From Candidatus Kuenenbacteria bacterium GW2011_GWA2_42_15 (lineage in GTDB: Bacteria > Patescibacteriota > Patescibacteriia > UBA2196 > GWA2-42-15): a stretch of 33,808 bases of DNA. A program made the translations under genes and the position numbers. The notes under the pieces were generated by a model. It worked only from the letters and a program-made list of their open reading frames with translations. It did no database searches and had not been told where the DNA came from. The stretch covers positions 1 through 33,808 of the forward strand of contig LCCW01000002.1 of NCBI GenBank assembly GCA_000998185.1, read 5' to 3'. Below are positions 16,128 through 24,662 of this stretch, piece after piece (within the stretch, counting starts at the first letter, position 1; the number at the start of each line of letters is the position of its first letter).

Positions 16128-17342
16128 TTACTGTTTTCCCAAAATCGCTTCCAGCACTCTTTCTTTCTCGTCTCTTATTGCTGTTATTTTTATTTTCTGC
16201 CCGGGCTTGTAGGTTTGGATTATTTCCCCAAGTGTCTTTAATCCCACGCTTTCATCCTCCACCGCGAGTATTATGTCCCCTGACTTAAAGCCCGCTTTTT
16301 CCGCCGGGCTGCCCTTGGCTACTGCTGTTTTATTTTTATATCCCGATAACAACGCCCCTCGCCCCAAAAGCTCGCCGGTTTTCAGACTTATTTTCGGGTG
16401 AGCCGAGAGACTGATGTAGCCCACTCCAAGATAGGCTCTTTCAATTTCATTTTTTTTCAAAATATTTTCCAGAATCGGTTTGGCATAATCAATCGGCACC
16501 GCCTCGCTTTGGTTGTGAACAAGCGCTACTGTTTCGCCGGCCAGGTTGATGACGGGCGCGCCAAAAAGGCTCGCGTCATAGCCCTCGCGGCAAAAAACCG
16601 CCGTGGACAGTTCCTCCGTTGATTCCACGATCGTTTCGCTCGCTCCGGTGCCGATTTTAGCTATATGCAAACTGGCCAGCTTTGATTTTGGGTAGCTCGC
16701 GATAAAGCCAAACACTTCTTGGCCCGAAGACAGTTTGTTTGTCTCGCCCAGTTTGGCCACGGGCAAATCCTTGGCCTCTATTTTTATAAAAACCAAGTCA
16801 CTGCCCGGATCTTGTAAAACCGATTTTGGTTCGTGCGCGCTAAGGTTGGCAGTCAAGACAATGTATTTTTCACCGCCGATTTTTTCCAATAACCCCTTGG
16901 TGGTGATGAGCCAGCCGTCGCTCGTTAAAATTACGCCGCTGCCGAAAGCTTCGCTTTCTTCATAAAAATAACCGCCGGCGTCGGTTGGTTTTTTATAGAA
17001 ATTAACCACCGCCTGGCTGGCTGTTTCTCCCAAGTCATTGATTCTTTCTTCAGCCGTCACCGTGATGTTTTCTTGCTTGTCTATGATTATTTTTTGCCCA
17101 TTTTTATCATCAGCCGCCGTTTTTTTAAAAAATCCTTCATAAATAAAAACAGCAGTCAGACTCAAGATTGTCGCCAAAAGGCAGCTGAGCACAACTAAAC
17201 CATAATGGTTCTTTGGCTGTTCCAGCTTGTCCGTTTCGCCTGCGTAAATTTTCGGCAACTCGTCCGCTTTAGCAGGACTATTTTGCGCACTGGATTTACT
17301 CCCCGTTTGTTTTAACGATTTTTTGGTAAATTTTTCAAGCAT
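16128..17342 (-). CDS. Membrane-anchored HtrA-like pseudoprotease with PDZ domain
   Basis: This 404-residue protein has the DegP/HtrA layout. A cytoplasmic tail is followed by one membrane segment (residues 49-70), a trypsin-like domain (130-295) and a PDZ domain (about 305-400, LGVGYISL, GSPAEKAGFKSGDIILAV). The protease core is recognisable (GSGVILTSDGWLITT at 134-148, DPGSDLVFIKI with Asp182, GAPVINLAGETVALV at 261-275). However, the catalytic His position aligns with Gly150 (LITTKGLL against the usual LTNNHVV). The GNSGG serine position aligns with Phe260 (ASLFGAPV). So it should lack proteolytic activity and act, if at all, as a binding or scaffold protein outside the membrane. It is last in a minus-strand group with three small unknown genes and is followed by a strong terminator. 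Confidence 0.88.
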   Translation of the reverse strand: MLEKFTKKSLKQTGSKSSAQNSPAKADELPKIYAGETDKLEQPKNHYGLVVLSCLLATILSLTAVFIYEGFFKKTAADDKNGQKIIIDKQENITVTAEERINDLGETASQAVVNFYKKPTDAGGYFYEESEAFGSGVILTSDGWLITTKGLLEKIGGEKYIVLTANLSAHEPKSVLQDPGSDLVFIKIEAKDLPVAKLGETNKLSSGQEVFGFIASYPKSKLASLHIAKIGTGASETIVESTEELSTAVFCREGYDASLFGAPVINLAGETVALVHNQSEAVPIDYAKPILENILKKNEIERAYLGVGYISLSAHPKISLKTGELLGRGALLSGYKNKTAVAKGSPAEKAGFKSGDIILAVEDESVGLKTLGEIIQTYKPGQKIKITAIRDEKERVLEAILGKQ

Positions 17343-17390
17343 AAAATAGATTACAAAATTTTAAAATGTCTGCGTTAGTCGGCGTCCGGT

Positions 17391-17413
17391 CCCTGCCTCG
17401 CCGGCAGGCAGGC
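17391..17413. repeat. CCTGCCT/AGGCAGG palindromic repeat
   Basis: CCTGCCT-cgccgg-CAGGCAGG forms a hairpin in the 92-bp gap upstream of the HtrA-like gene. A longer relative is at 19181-19221, showing a dispersed family. Confidence 0.6.
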
Positions 17414-17434
17414 GCGTCAGTCAGCGTTAGTCTC

Positions 17435-18187
17435 TTAGCTCCATCTTGCGGTTAAAAGTATTGTGAGCCAGAGAACAGTTACCGCCACTCCGTAACGCCA
17501 GTAAGTTTTTTTATTTAAGGTAGCGTTCAAAAAATGTTGCGCCAAGCCGGTAAGAAAATAATAGACGCCAGTCACTAGAGCCGCTTTGGCGTCTGCCAAA
17601 TTCGGCAGCCAAGAAACCGCCCAAAAAAGTTCGGCAGTCGTCAGGGTGATAACCGGGACAAACCAGAGGCTGGCCGTGGATTTTATTTTATTGATAATAA
17701 AAAATTGGTAGGTTAAAAGATAAATAACGGCCGTGGTCGCGCCAAGAATCATCCAGAAAGGCATTTTAATTAGGGCGTGAAGACTAAACATTCCGCTGAA
17801 CCAAAAAAAGACGGTGGTCGTGTTTAAAATTTTTGAGATCGTGGATAAAGAATGATTTTTGTATTGGTATTTATGAAAAGTCAAGATGATTAATTGTTGC
17901 GTAAAAGCCGCGCTGCCAACCGCTAGAAAAAGCACTATTCCTTCTCTTATAATTATGTTGTTGGAAAATCCCAGAAACAAAAAACCGGCCAACAGAAATA
18001 GAAAAGGTGAAATCAAAAAATTCCAAAAATTGGCATTCCACTTGGCCCTGGCCGCCAGCCAGACAAAGATAAAATTAAACAGCATCGTGCCGCCGATAGC
18101 CCACCCAAAAAATGCGGGGTTGATAATCCCGACCTGCAGACCGAATAGTATAACCAGTCCGTAAATGTAAGCGGAAAAAATTGGCAC
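17435..18187 (-). CDS. Multi-pass membrane protein, unknown function
   Basis: I do not recognise this 250-residue protein. It has about eight hydrophobic helices (for example residues 5-23, 27-45, 54-73, 80-98, 120-140, 143-165, 172-195 and 229-247) with short loops, and no catalytic motif. It contains two Trp-rich loops (VWLAARAKWNANFWNF and AELFWAVSWLPN). It sits 62 bp after the 158-residue membrane protein gene and 92 bp before the HtrA-like gene, all on the minus strand, so a shared envelope role is possible but unproven. Confidence 0.75.
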   Translation of the reverse strand: MPIFSAYIYGLVILFGLQVGIINPAFFGWAIGGTMLFNFIFVWLAARAKWNANFWNFLISPFLFLLAGFLFLGFSNNIIIREGIVLFLAVGSAAFTQQLIILTFHKYQYKNHSLSTISKILNTTTVFFWFSGMFSLHALIKMPFWMILGATTAVIYLLTYQFFIINKIKSTASLWFVPVITLTTAELFWAVSWLPNLADAKAALVTGVYYFLTGLAQHFLNATLNKKTYWRYGVAVTVLWLTILLTARWS

Positions 18188-18249
18188 GCGAATAATCTCA
18201 ATTAATCAGAATTTATTCAAAATAAATGTTACGATATGTATTTTGAACT

Positions 18250-18726
18250 TTATTCATTGAGCCAGAAATATTGTTTCAAAATACTGGCCCAGCGCTGGCT
18301 GGCCTCCGTTTTACTCTCCATGTCATTTTGCGCCACTGCCGTTTTTTCCAGATCCATGGTCGTTACCACCCGGACATGCAAATCTTTGTATTCATCCGGC
18401 ACGATTAACCCCAGGATATTTACCTTTTCTTCTTCTATGAGCCGCAGCCATTCCTCTTTATTGTTTTCTGTGCTGGCCCTTTTGGTCAGATATTCACCCA
18501 CCGTGTTTTTGAGTCCGTTCTGGTAAGCCACGATCAGTCGGCTATTTTGTTCAGCTATCGCAGCCTTTTCGCTCGTCACCGTCTCGCCCATTATCTGTCC
18601 GGCATTTTTTTTCGTCAAAAGCAGATCCTCGTCAATCACTCGCCAGGCAATGGCGGCGATGGCCAAAATAAAAACCACTATTGTTTGGCGCCAATGGTAT
18701 CTGACGAATAATTGCGCTTTGGACAT
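18250..18726 (-). CDS. Single-span membrane protein, unknown function
   Basis: This 158-residue protein has a short basic N-terminus (KAQLFVRYHWRQ), one membrane helix at residues 16-32 and a mostly helical, charged extracytoplasmic domain containing EEWLRLIEEEKVNILGLIVPDEYKDLH in two parts. No family was recognised. It starts 17 bp after the stop of the 110-residue gene upstream, indicating cotranscription. The orientation suggests the large domain faces outward. Confidence 0.7.
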   Translation of the reverse strand: MSKAQLFVRYHWRQTIVVFILAIAAIAWRVIDEDLLLTKKNAGQIMGETVTSEKAAIAEQNSRLIVAYQNGLKNTVGEYLTKRASTENNKEEWLRLIEEEKVNILGLIVPDEYKDLHVRVVTTMDLEKTAVAQNDMESKTEASQRWASILKQYFWLNE

Positions 18727-18743
18727 ATGTTTAAAGTTAGTTT

Positions 18744-19076
18744 TTACAAATTAATTAATTCCGATCCCATTTTCTCCCAATCTTCGCTGCTATCGTTCCA
18801 TTTAAAAACATTCAGATAGTTTGTTTTCTCCGTTTCATCATAAATATTTTTTACTTTGGTTGATGAGCCGATACGGTTTGAATAAATTGTTTTTATATCT
18901 TTCAGCCGCGGTTTTTCCACCCACTCCATTCTTATCCGTCCGGCCGCGCCAGTTCTAAATTCCACTACCCATTTTTCACCGGGAATATTTTCACCAACTG
19001 GTTCTTTATATTCCGTCTCCACTTCAAACTGCCGTTTGATTTTTTCCAATGTATTTAGCCATTTTTCTCTGGTCAT
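18744..19076 (-). CDS. Conserved-looking small soluble protein, unknown function
   Basis: This 110-residue acidic protein has no signal or membrane segment. An N-terminal helix (TREKWLNTLEKIKRQFEVE) is followed by a beta-rich part (GEKWVVEFRTGAAGRIRMEW, LNVFKWNDSSEDWEKMG). No family was recognised. It is the first gene of the minus-strand group leading to the HtrA-like gene. Codon content and close spacing argue for a real gene. Confidence 0.7.
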   Translation of the reverse strand: MTREKWLNTLEKIKRQFEVETEYKEPVGENIPGEKWVVEFRTGAAGRIRMEWVEKPRLKDIKTIYSNRIGSSTKVKNIYDETEKTNYLNVFKWNDSSEDWEKMGSELINL

Positions 19077-19180
19077 AGTTTTAGGTTAAATAAGTCCGCC
19101 AATTATCTAATCTGGTTATTCTTGGGTAAAAAAGGCGGATCACCCGCAGGGTGATAAATCAAGCAAATTAAGCGAGTTAA

Positions 19181-19221
19181 GCCTGCCTGCCCTGCCTACC
19201 GGCAGGCAGGCGGCAGGCAGG
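19181..19221. repeat. CCTGCC/GGCAGG palindrome
   Basis: Direct CCTGCCTGCC units on the left arm are mirrored by GGCAGGCAGG units on the right, giving a hairpin of up to about 18 bp. It is related to 17391-17413. Confidence 0.7.
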
Positions 19222-19326
19222 TAAATCAAACCAATCACTCATCTTCAACAGTTTAATCTTACCACAATCTGGGCTCTTGACAAGAAGGAGTAATTTAATA
19301 TTCAATTTTTTTTGTTTATTTTTTGT

Positions 19327-19355
19327 CTGGATCCCGCATCAAGTGCGGGATGACG
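19327..19355. repeat. Dispersed palindrome (ATCCCGCA/TGCGGGAT)
   Basis: CTGG-ATCCCGCA-tcaag-TGCGGGAT-GACG is an 8-bp stem with a 5-nt loop. It matches the type of short palindrome scattered through many bacterial genomes. Only this copy is present in the window. Confidence 0.6.
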
Positions 19356-19528
19356 GCCGCGCCGCATCTCCCCTTATATTTATTTCTTGTCTCTTATTAC
19401 TCATTACTCATCACTCATTACTTATCACTAATTTCTGTTTTCTGCTTACTGGTTTCACTTGCCTTACTTGTCGCTTGTCTTGCTTGATTCATTTAATTTA
19501 CTGATCTTGCTTATCTCGCTGACCTCAC

Positions 19529-20092
19529 TTATTCTTGTATTTTGTTATTTGTTTTTTGTGTTCTGACGGAAAACGCGCACCCGCAATAATTCTGCCGGTA
19601 AAAATTTCTTTCTTTGGCAATCTGGCAGGCCGCTTGAAAGCCGCCCAGCTTTTTCCAGTCCCGGTCCAAAAACTCCAAGCCATATTTCTTGGCCAGTGTT
19701 TGACCTTGCTGACTGATTTTTTCCGCTTTTTTATGCGGGCTGATGGACAAACTGGAGCCGAAATATTCATATTTCAGTTCAGCCGCCAGCCGCGCGGTTC
19801 TTTCCAATCGGAGTTTATAGCAAATATCACAGCGCTTGCCTCTCTCCAGTTCTTTTTCAAGCCCTCTGACCGCCTCAAGCCATTTTGTATTTTCATAATC
19901 ACCCTCAATGATTTTTACCGCTGGCAAGGCCGCCAGGTATTTTTTAAGTTCCATGAGTCTGGCCTGATATTCTTCCACCGGCCAGATATTCGGATTGTAA
20001 TAAAAAATAGTCACTTCAAAACCCAGTTTTTGCAATTCTGCCACCGGATAACAGGCGCAAGGTGAACAACAAGTGTGAAATAAGATGCGCAT
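19529..20092 (-). CDS. queH: Epoxyqueuosine reductase QueH
   Basis: QueH carries out the last step of queuosine synthesis, reducing epoxyqueuosine in the wobble position of GUN-anticodon tRNAs. Evidence: the N-terminal LFHTCCSPCACYP with the vicinal cysteines, YYNPNIWPVEEY, RCDICYKLRLERTA (CxxC-type metal site), SSLSISPHK, and the late NYCGCAFS. I start the protein at 20092, 12 codons inside the longest frame, because MRILFHTCCSPC matches the family start. No Shine-Dalgarno is visible. The last residues (KTNNKIQE) run into low-complexity sequence. No other queuosine gene is in the window, as expected for a salvaging organism (inference). Confidence 0.92.
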   Translation of the reverse strand: MRILFHTCCSPCACYPVAELQKLGFEVTIFYYNPNIWPVEEYQARLMELKKYLAALPAVKIIEGDYENTKWLEAVRGLEKELERGKRCDICYKLRLERTARLAAELKYEYFGSSLSISPHKKAEKISQQGQTLAKKYGLEFLDRDWKKLGGFQAACQIAKERNFYRQNYCGCAFSVRTQKTNNKIQE

Positions 20093-20224
20093 AAATATAT
20101 CAATTATTAGTGTTTTGTTCAATATCACGGCAATCGCTGGAAAGGAGTAGCTAAATTCCTAATTTTTAATCTCTAATTTCTCCGCCAATTCACAAAGTGG
20201 GAAACCCCGACTTCATGAAGGCGG

Positions 20225-20241
20225 ATTACCCTAAGGGTGAT
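20225..20241. repeat. Short palindrome ATTACCC-taa-GGGTGAT
   Basis: Third copy of the 7-bp hairpin family (see 1469 and 19139). Like the copy at 19139 it is preceded by GGCGG and followed by AA. The gap 20129-20361 upstream of queH otherwise shows only AT-rich sequence. Confidence 0.55.
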
Positions 20242-20361
20242 AATAAAATTCCAAACTTCAAACACTCAATTTTTAACAAAAATTTTGGCATTTTATCATT
20301 AGACATTTATTAGAAATTATAATTTAGACATTAGGAATTATGCAACCATCCCTATCCCCAC

Positions 20362-21477
20362 TCACTTTATTATATAGCCCTCCGCGCCCTTATCAGTCTC
20401 CAGCCCGAGTCTCTCAACGATTCCTTCTCCTTCTCCGTCATTAAGAATTCTCGGCTGGCAAAAATCTTCAATCAGAATCGGAGTTGCCACTATTTGTTTT
20501 ATCCCGGTTTTGGTCAAAGTTATTTTTAAGGCCAGTCCTTCCCTTGTCTCTTTGGACCACATCTGATCAAAAATAAAATTGCCTAGACTGTAAAAAATAT
20601 ATTTTCCTTGGTATTTTTCCGCCATTTGTACCACATGCGGATGGTGTCCGATAACGATTTCCGCCCCAGCCTTAATCGCCGTTCTGGCGAAAGCCATTTG
20701 ATCTTCCGTTGGTTCATCTGCGTATTCTGTGCCAGCGTGCATGGAAACAAAAACCACATCAGCCTGTTTTTTCGCTTCCGCGACCGCGCTTAAGATTTCT
20801 TCTTTATTCCAAAAAGCCGTGCCCGCAGATTTCGCCCCAGCCGCGTAATTGTCAGGCGCGTACAGCTGTTCGGTTCTCGCGAGCCAGGCTATTTTTATGT
20901 CGTTGATTTTCGTGTATTTCGGCGTTCGCGCCTGCGCCAGGTTTTCTCCTGCCCCAACATAGAGTATATCGGCCTTGTTCAGGTACTCAAAAGTATCTTT
21001 CAACCCCTTTTCGCCAAAATTCGGCGTGTGGTTATTGGCCAGGGAAACTATTTGAAAATTATTATCTTTTAAAACCTCGGTCGCTTTCGGGTCTGACCGA
21101 AAAACAATTTCTCCAGTTTTAATTATTCTTCCCGCCATGATGGCGGTTTCTAGATTACCGAATGCCAGATCAGCCGATTTTAAATAGTCAGCCGTTTTTA
21201 AAAACGGATAATTAAAATTTTTGTGTTCCAGCATTTTTTGTTCCACCACCCGCGAAAGCATGATATCGCCCACCGCGACGATGATTATTTCCGGCGGTTC
21301 CGGTTCTAATTTGTTTGCTGTTACCCGTCCAACTTCAAATGCTTTTTCTGTTCGCGCGCCAACCTTATCAAAACTTATGACATTGCTGTCCCATATCAAA
21401 GCCGCTAGAAAAAACAAGCCCAGGACAAGTATCAGGGCTGTGATCGCGGTGATTACAATGAGTTTTTTGCTAGTCAC
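20362..21477 (-). CDS. CapA-family metallophosphatase-like protein
   Basis: This 371-residue protein has one N-terminal membrane anchor (residues 7-29) and a PGA_cap/CapA domain of the metallophosphatase fold facing outward. Motifs are in order: AVGDIMLSRVV (about 67-77), FGNLET, SLANNHTPNFGEKGL, FVSMHAGTEY, IVIGHHPHVVQ and FYSLGNFIFDQ. The Asp, Asn and His ligands are all present. CapA relatives take part in poly-gamma-glutamate or other envelope polymer handling; the actual substrate here is unknown. It starts with GTG, overlapping the Nudix gene end by 8 bp, so it is translationally coupled. It is the last gene of the minus-strand operon. Confidence 0.88.
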   Translation of the reverse strand: MTSKKLIVITAITALILVLGLFFLAALIWDSNVISFDKVGARTEKAFEVGRVTANKLEPEPPEIIIVAVGDIMLSRVVEQKMLEHKNFNYPFLKTADYLKSADLAFGNLETAIMAGRIIKTGEIVFRSDPKATEVLKDNNFQIVSLANNHTPNFGEKGLKDTFEYLNKADILYVGAGENLAQARTPKYTKINDIKIAWLARTEQLYAPDNYAAGAKSAGTAFWNKEEILSAVAEAKKQADVVFVSMHAGTEYADEPTEDQMAFARTAIKAGAEIVIGHHPHVVQMAEKYQGKYIFYSLGNFIFDQMWSKETREGLALKITLTKTGIKQIVATPILIEDFCQPRILNDGEGEGIVERLGLETDKGAEGYIIK

Positions 21478-21904
21478 CTTTTTCTAAATATTTTAACAAA
21501 ACTTTTTTTGAGAAATCAGGCATGTCTAATTTTACCAATTCCATCTTATTCTTTTTTATATAAATAATTTTTTCTCCTTCCGACAGTTTTAAATTGTTTG
21601 GGTCAATGTTATTTAAGACATAAACATAGCCTTGCAATTTTTTCTTCCAGAAAATACTGTTGGATATCCATTTCCCCAAAAACCGCAAATCCGCGCGCTT
21701 GATTGGCAATCCCAGTTCTTCTTTTATTTCTCGTCTCGCGCAATCAATCGGTCTTTCTCTTTTATCCGCTGCGCCGGCGAAAACCGTTACTTTGCCAGGG
21801 TTGGCGATATTTGGTTTGCTGTCTCGTTTTTGTAAAGCGAGTTGATTACGGTCCGTGACGATAATCACGGCTGAAAATTTTGGCAGCTTATTTGTTTTCT
21901 TCAT
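21470..21904 (-). CDS. Nudix hydrolase
   Basis: This 144-residue Nudix protein has a complete Nudix box, GAADKRERPIDCARREIKEE followed by LGL, fitting G-x5-E-x7-REUxEExGU. It is expected to hydrolyse a nucleoside diphosphate linked to some other group in the cytoplasm. The substrate is not predictable, though AVIIVTDRNQLALQKRD at the start is typical of house-cleaning types. It overlaps the ATPase gene by 17 bp upstream and the CapA gene by 8 bp downstream. Confidence 0.92.
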   Translation of the reverse strand: MKKTNKLPKFSAVIIVTDRNQLALQKRDSKPNIANPGKVTVFAGAADKRERPIDCARREIKEELGLPIKRADLRFLGKWISNSIFWKKKLQGYVYVLNNIDPNNLKLSEGEKIIYIKKNKMELVKLDMPDFSKKVLLKYLEKGD

Positions 21905-24590
21905 GATAGTAAATCATTTTAATCAATTCCACCATGGCGGTTAGCAGAATGCAACCGAGCAATATGGCAAGCCATTCTGCCATGCCCAGCGCCACGGTTT
22001 GAAATATTCTTTGGGCAAAGCCGTTATAGACGGCGAAAAACTGCATCCCAAAACCTATCACGACAGCCATAAGCAGGGTTTTATTATTAAGGGGGTTCGT
22101 CTGCCAGATGGGCTTGTGGAAGTTTCTGGCGCTAAAGATATAAACCAGGGTACTGATGGCCAAAAAAGTAAAACCGACGGTCCTTCCCAGATTTATGTCG
22201 CCGGTTTGTTTCCAAAAAAACTGAAAAAAGAAGAGCGTGCCAGCGGCTGACAATAAACTAATGGCGCCAATCAAAATTTTACTTTCTTTTGACAGAATCG
22301 GTTCATCCAACTTCCTCGGTCTCTGTTTCATGATATTTTCTTCAGCCGGCTCTCTAGCCATGGCCATGCCCGGGAAAGTATCGTCAATCAAATTTATCCA
22401 GATGATTTGTGAAGCCAAAAGCGGCAGCGGCCAGCCCAAAAGAATGCCCGCGCTAACCGTAATTACTTCCGCCAGTCCGTCGGACAGAAAATAAAAAACC
22501 ACTTTTTTAATATTATCGTAGATAACCCGCCCTTCTTTGACCGCTTTGATGATGGTGGAAAAATTATTATCCAAAAGTATGATATCCGCGGTTTCTTTGG
22601 CCACATCCGTGCCTGAATTTACTGCGATGCCGATGTTGGCTTTTTTAAGAGCTGGCGCGTCATTGATGCCGTCGCCGGTCATGGCCACCACTTCGCCCTT
22701 GTCCTGCCAGGCTTTGACTATCTTTAATTTATCTTCAGGCGCCACCCGGGCGTAGATGGAAATTTCCGGCACCATTTCTTTCAAATCGCTCTCTTTCAGT
22801 TTTGAAAGCCGCTCGCCGTTCATAATATTTTTTGGTTCTGCCGGCAGTCCCAATTCTTTGGCGACCATTCTCGCCGTCAACTCGTGGTCGCCGGTGATAA
22901 TGACCGTTTTAATCCCAGCCAGCCGCACCTCTTCAATGGTTTGCTTGGCCTCCGTCCTCAACGGATCTTTGATGCCAGTCAGTCCCACGAAAGCGAAACC
23001 ATTAGCGTCGGTTTCTTTCAGCGACTTTGTTTCACTACCTACTCTCTTGTATCCGCCAGCCAAAACCCGGAGCCCTTTCTTGCTCATCTCCTCGTAAGTC
23101 TGGGTAATTTTTTCCCGCTCCAAATTAGTGAGCTCTCGCTCCGGCTTTTCTCCGTTATAAATGTATTTTGAAAGTTTTAAAACAACCTCCGGCGCTCCTT
23201 TTGCATAGATTACATTTTCCTTATCCCTCTTGTGCAAGGTCATCATAAATTTCCAAGCACTGTCAAAAGGCGCTTCGTCCAGGCGCGGTTCTTCCTTCAC
23301 TAATTTGTTTTTATCCAAACCGACATTGGCTCCGGCCATCAGCAGCGCTTTTTCAGTGGGTGAGCCGCGCACGATCTGGTGTTCCATTCCCGCCCCGGGG
23401 TTTTCAATGTAACCGTTATTGCAGAGCACCCCGATCTTTAAAAGTTCAATTAGCTCGCTGCCGCCTTCCGTTTCTTTTTTAAATCCGCCTTCAAAAAAAT
23501 TAAAATTATAATCCAGAGTGGCCACCTCCACCATTCTCATTTCTCCGTCAGTGATGGTGCCTGTTTTGTCAGTGCAAATTACCGTGGTGGAGCCCAATGT
23601 TTCCGCGGCCAAAAGCTGTTTAACCAGGGCGTTTTCTTTTAATATTTTTTGCATGCCAAAAGCCAAAATGACCGTCATCACCACCAAAAGCCCCTCGGGA
23701 ATAATTGCCACTGATATTGCCACCGCGGTCAAAAATATTTGTTCCGCGTCATATTTTAAAAGCACACCAAGGGCAAAGATTATTAAGCAAATGCCGATTG
23801 CGAAAAAACTTAACTTTTTGGCGAACACAGCCAGTTTTCTCTGGAGTGGCGTCATCAGATCGGCCGTGTCCGCCACCAGTTTCGCGATTTTTCCAAGCGC
23901 CGTGTCTTTACCATGGGCGACCACGATGCCCAAGCCATTGCCCTGCGTCACCTGCGTGCCCATAAAAGCCATATTGGACTGGTCCGCCAACACCAGATCC
24001 CCGGCCAGGGGTCTATTTGTTTTTTCTATTTCATTCGCCTCGCCGGTCAAAGGCGCTTCGTTTATTTTTAAATTATTTACTTTCAAAATTCTCAAATCAG
24101 CCGGTATCTTATCGCCGGCGGTGACAAAGACCAAATCCCCCGGCACCAGTTCAAAGGATATTATTTGTTTTTCATGGCCGCCGCGCAGCACCTTGCAATA
24201 GTTTGTTGCGGCTTTTTTAAGGGCCAAAAGAGAATTGTGGGCCTTGTTTTCTTGGTAAAAACCCAAGATCACATTTATTAATACAGCCAAAAAAATTACC
24301 CCCGCGTTGATGTAATCTCCCAGAAAAACGCAAATTACCGTTGCGCCAACCAAAACATAAACCAGGGAGCTCTTGAATTGTTTAAAAAACAAGCTTAATT
24401 TAGATTCCGGTCTAGCCTCCGGCAGTTTATTTAAGCCGTATTTTTTTTGGCGTCTCTTTATCTCCTCATCAATAAGCCCGTCTTTGTTTGATTCCAATTT
24501 TTTAAAAATTTCTTCCTGCGTTAAAATATACCACTTCTGGTGGTCTTTTTTTTGTTTCGCTTGGTAGATTGTTTGCGAGAGTAAAGACAC
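21888..24590 (-). CDS. P-type cation-transporting ATPase (P2-type, calcium-like)
   Basis: This 900-residue P-type ATPase has the phosphorylated Asp341 in ICTDKTGTITDGEM, the TGEA actuator loop (residues 182-185), GDGINDAPALKKA in the hinge, and ten expected membrane helices. The helix-4 motif IIPEGLL keeps the ion-binding Glu. Helix 5 has SDGLAEV with the Glu, and helix 6 WINLIDDTFPG keeps the Asn and Asp of calcium site II of SERCA. The site-I Asn of helix 5 appears replaced by Gly, suggesting one calcium per cycle as in PMCA-type pumps (inference). It starts with GTG. It lies in the LCP-der-pth-ATPase-Nudix-CapA run. Confidence 0.93.
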   Translation of the reverse strand: MSLLSQTIYQAKQKKDHQKWYILTQEEIFKKLESNKDGLIDEEIKRRQKKYGLNKLPEARPESKLSLFFKQFKSSLVYVLVGATVICVFLGDYINAGVIFLAVLINVILGFYQENKAHNSLLALKKAATNYCKVLRGGHEKQIISFELVPGDLVFVTAGDKIPADLRILKVNNLKINEAPLTGEANEIEKTNRPLAGDLVLADQSNMAFMGTQVTQGNGLGIVVAHGKDTALGKIAKLVADTADLMTPLQRKLAVFAKKLSFFAIGICLIIFALGVLLKYDAEQIFLTAVAISVAIIPEGLLVVMTVILAFGMQKILKENALVKQLLAAETLGSTTVICTDKTGTITDGEMRMVEVATLDYNFNFFEGGFKKETEGGSELIELLKIGVLCNNGYIENPGAGMEHQIVRGSPTEKALLMAGANVGLDKNKLVKEEPRLDEAPFDSAWKFMMTLHKRDKENVIYAKGAPEVVLKLSKYIYNGEKPERELTNLEREKITQTYEEMSKKGLRVLAGGYKRVGSETKSLKETDANGFAFVGLTGIKDPLRTEAKQTIEEVRLAGIKTVIITGDHELTARMVAKELGLPAEPKNIMNGERLSKLKESDLKEMVPEISIYARVAPEDKLKIVKAWQDKGEVVAMTGDGINDAPALKKANIGIAVNSGTDVAKETADIILLDNNFSTIIKAVKEGRVIYDNIKKVVFYFLSDGLAEVITVSAGILLGWPLPLLASQIIWINLIDDTFPGMAMAREPAEENIMKQRPRKLDEPILSKESKILIGAISLLSAAGTLFFFQFFWKQTGDINLGRTVGFTFLAISTLVYIFSARNFHKPIWQTNPLNNKTLLMAVVIGFGMQFFAVYNGFAQRIFQTVALGMAEWLAILLGCILLTAMVELIKMIYYHEENK

Positions 24591-24662
24591 TTTTTAGAAA
24601 ATCAAAAATAAAAAATCAAAATGCTGGTTCTGCTGGCACGCGCAATGCGTTGTTGCGTCTTA

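Larger units (their letters stand above)
19077..19528. other. Gene-free region made of short repeats
   Basis: I see no gene in these 450 bases. They contain a 7-bp hairpin of the ATCACCC-gca-GGGTGAT type (19139-19155), a CCTGCC/GGCAGG palindrome (19181-19221), a GGATCCCGC/GCGGGAT palindrome (19327-19355) and degenerate CACTCATTACT-like word repeats up to about 19520. Confidence 0.6.

Noticed and set aside
23518..24201. Plus-strand open frame of 227 codons inside the P-type ATPase gene
   Set aside because: The opposite strand encodes a fully conserved ATPase region, including the phosphorylation motif; the frame is a shadow.
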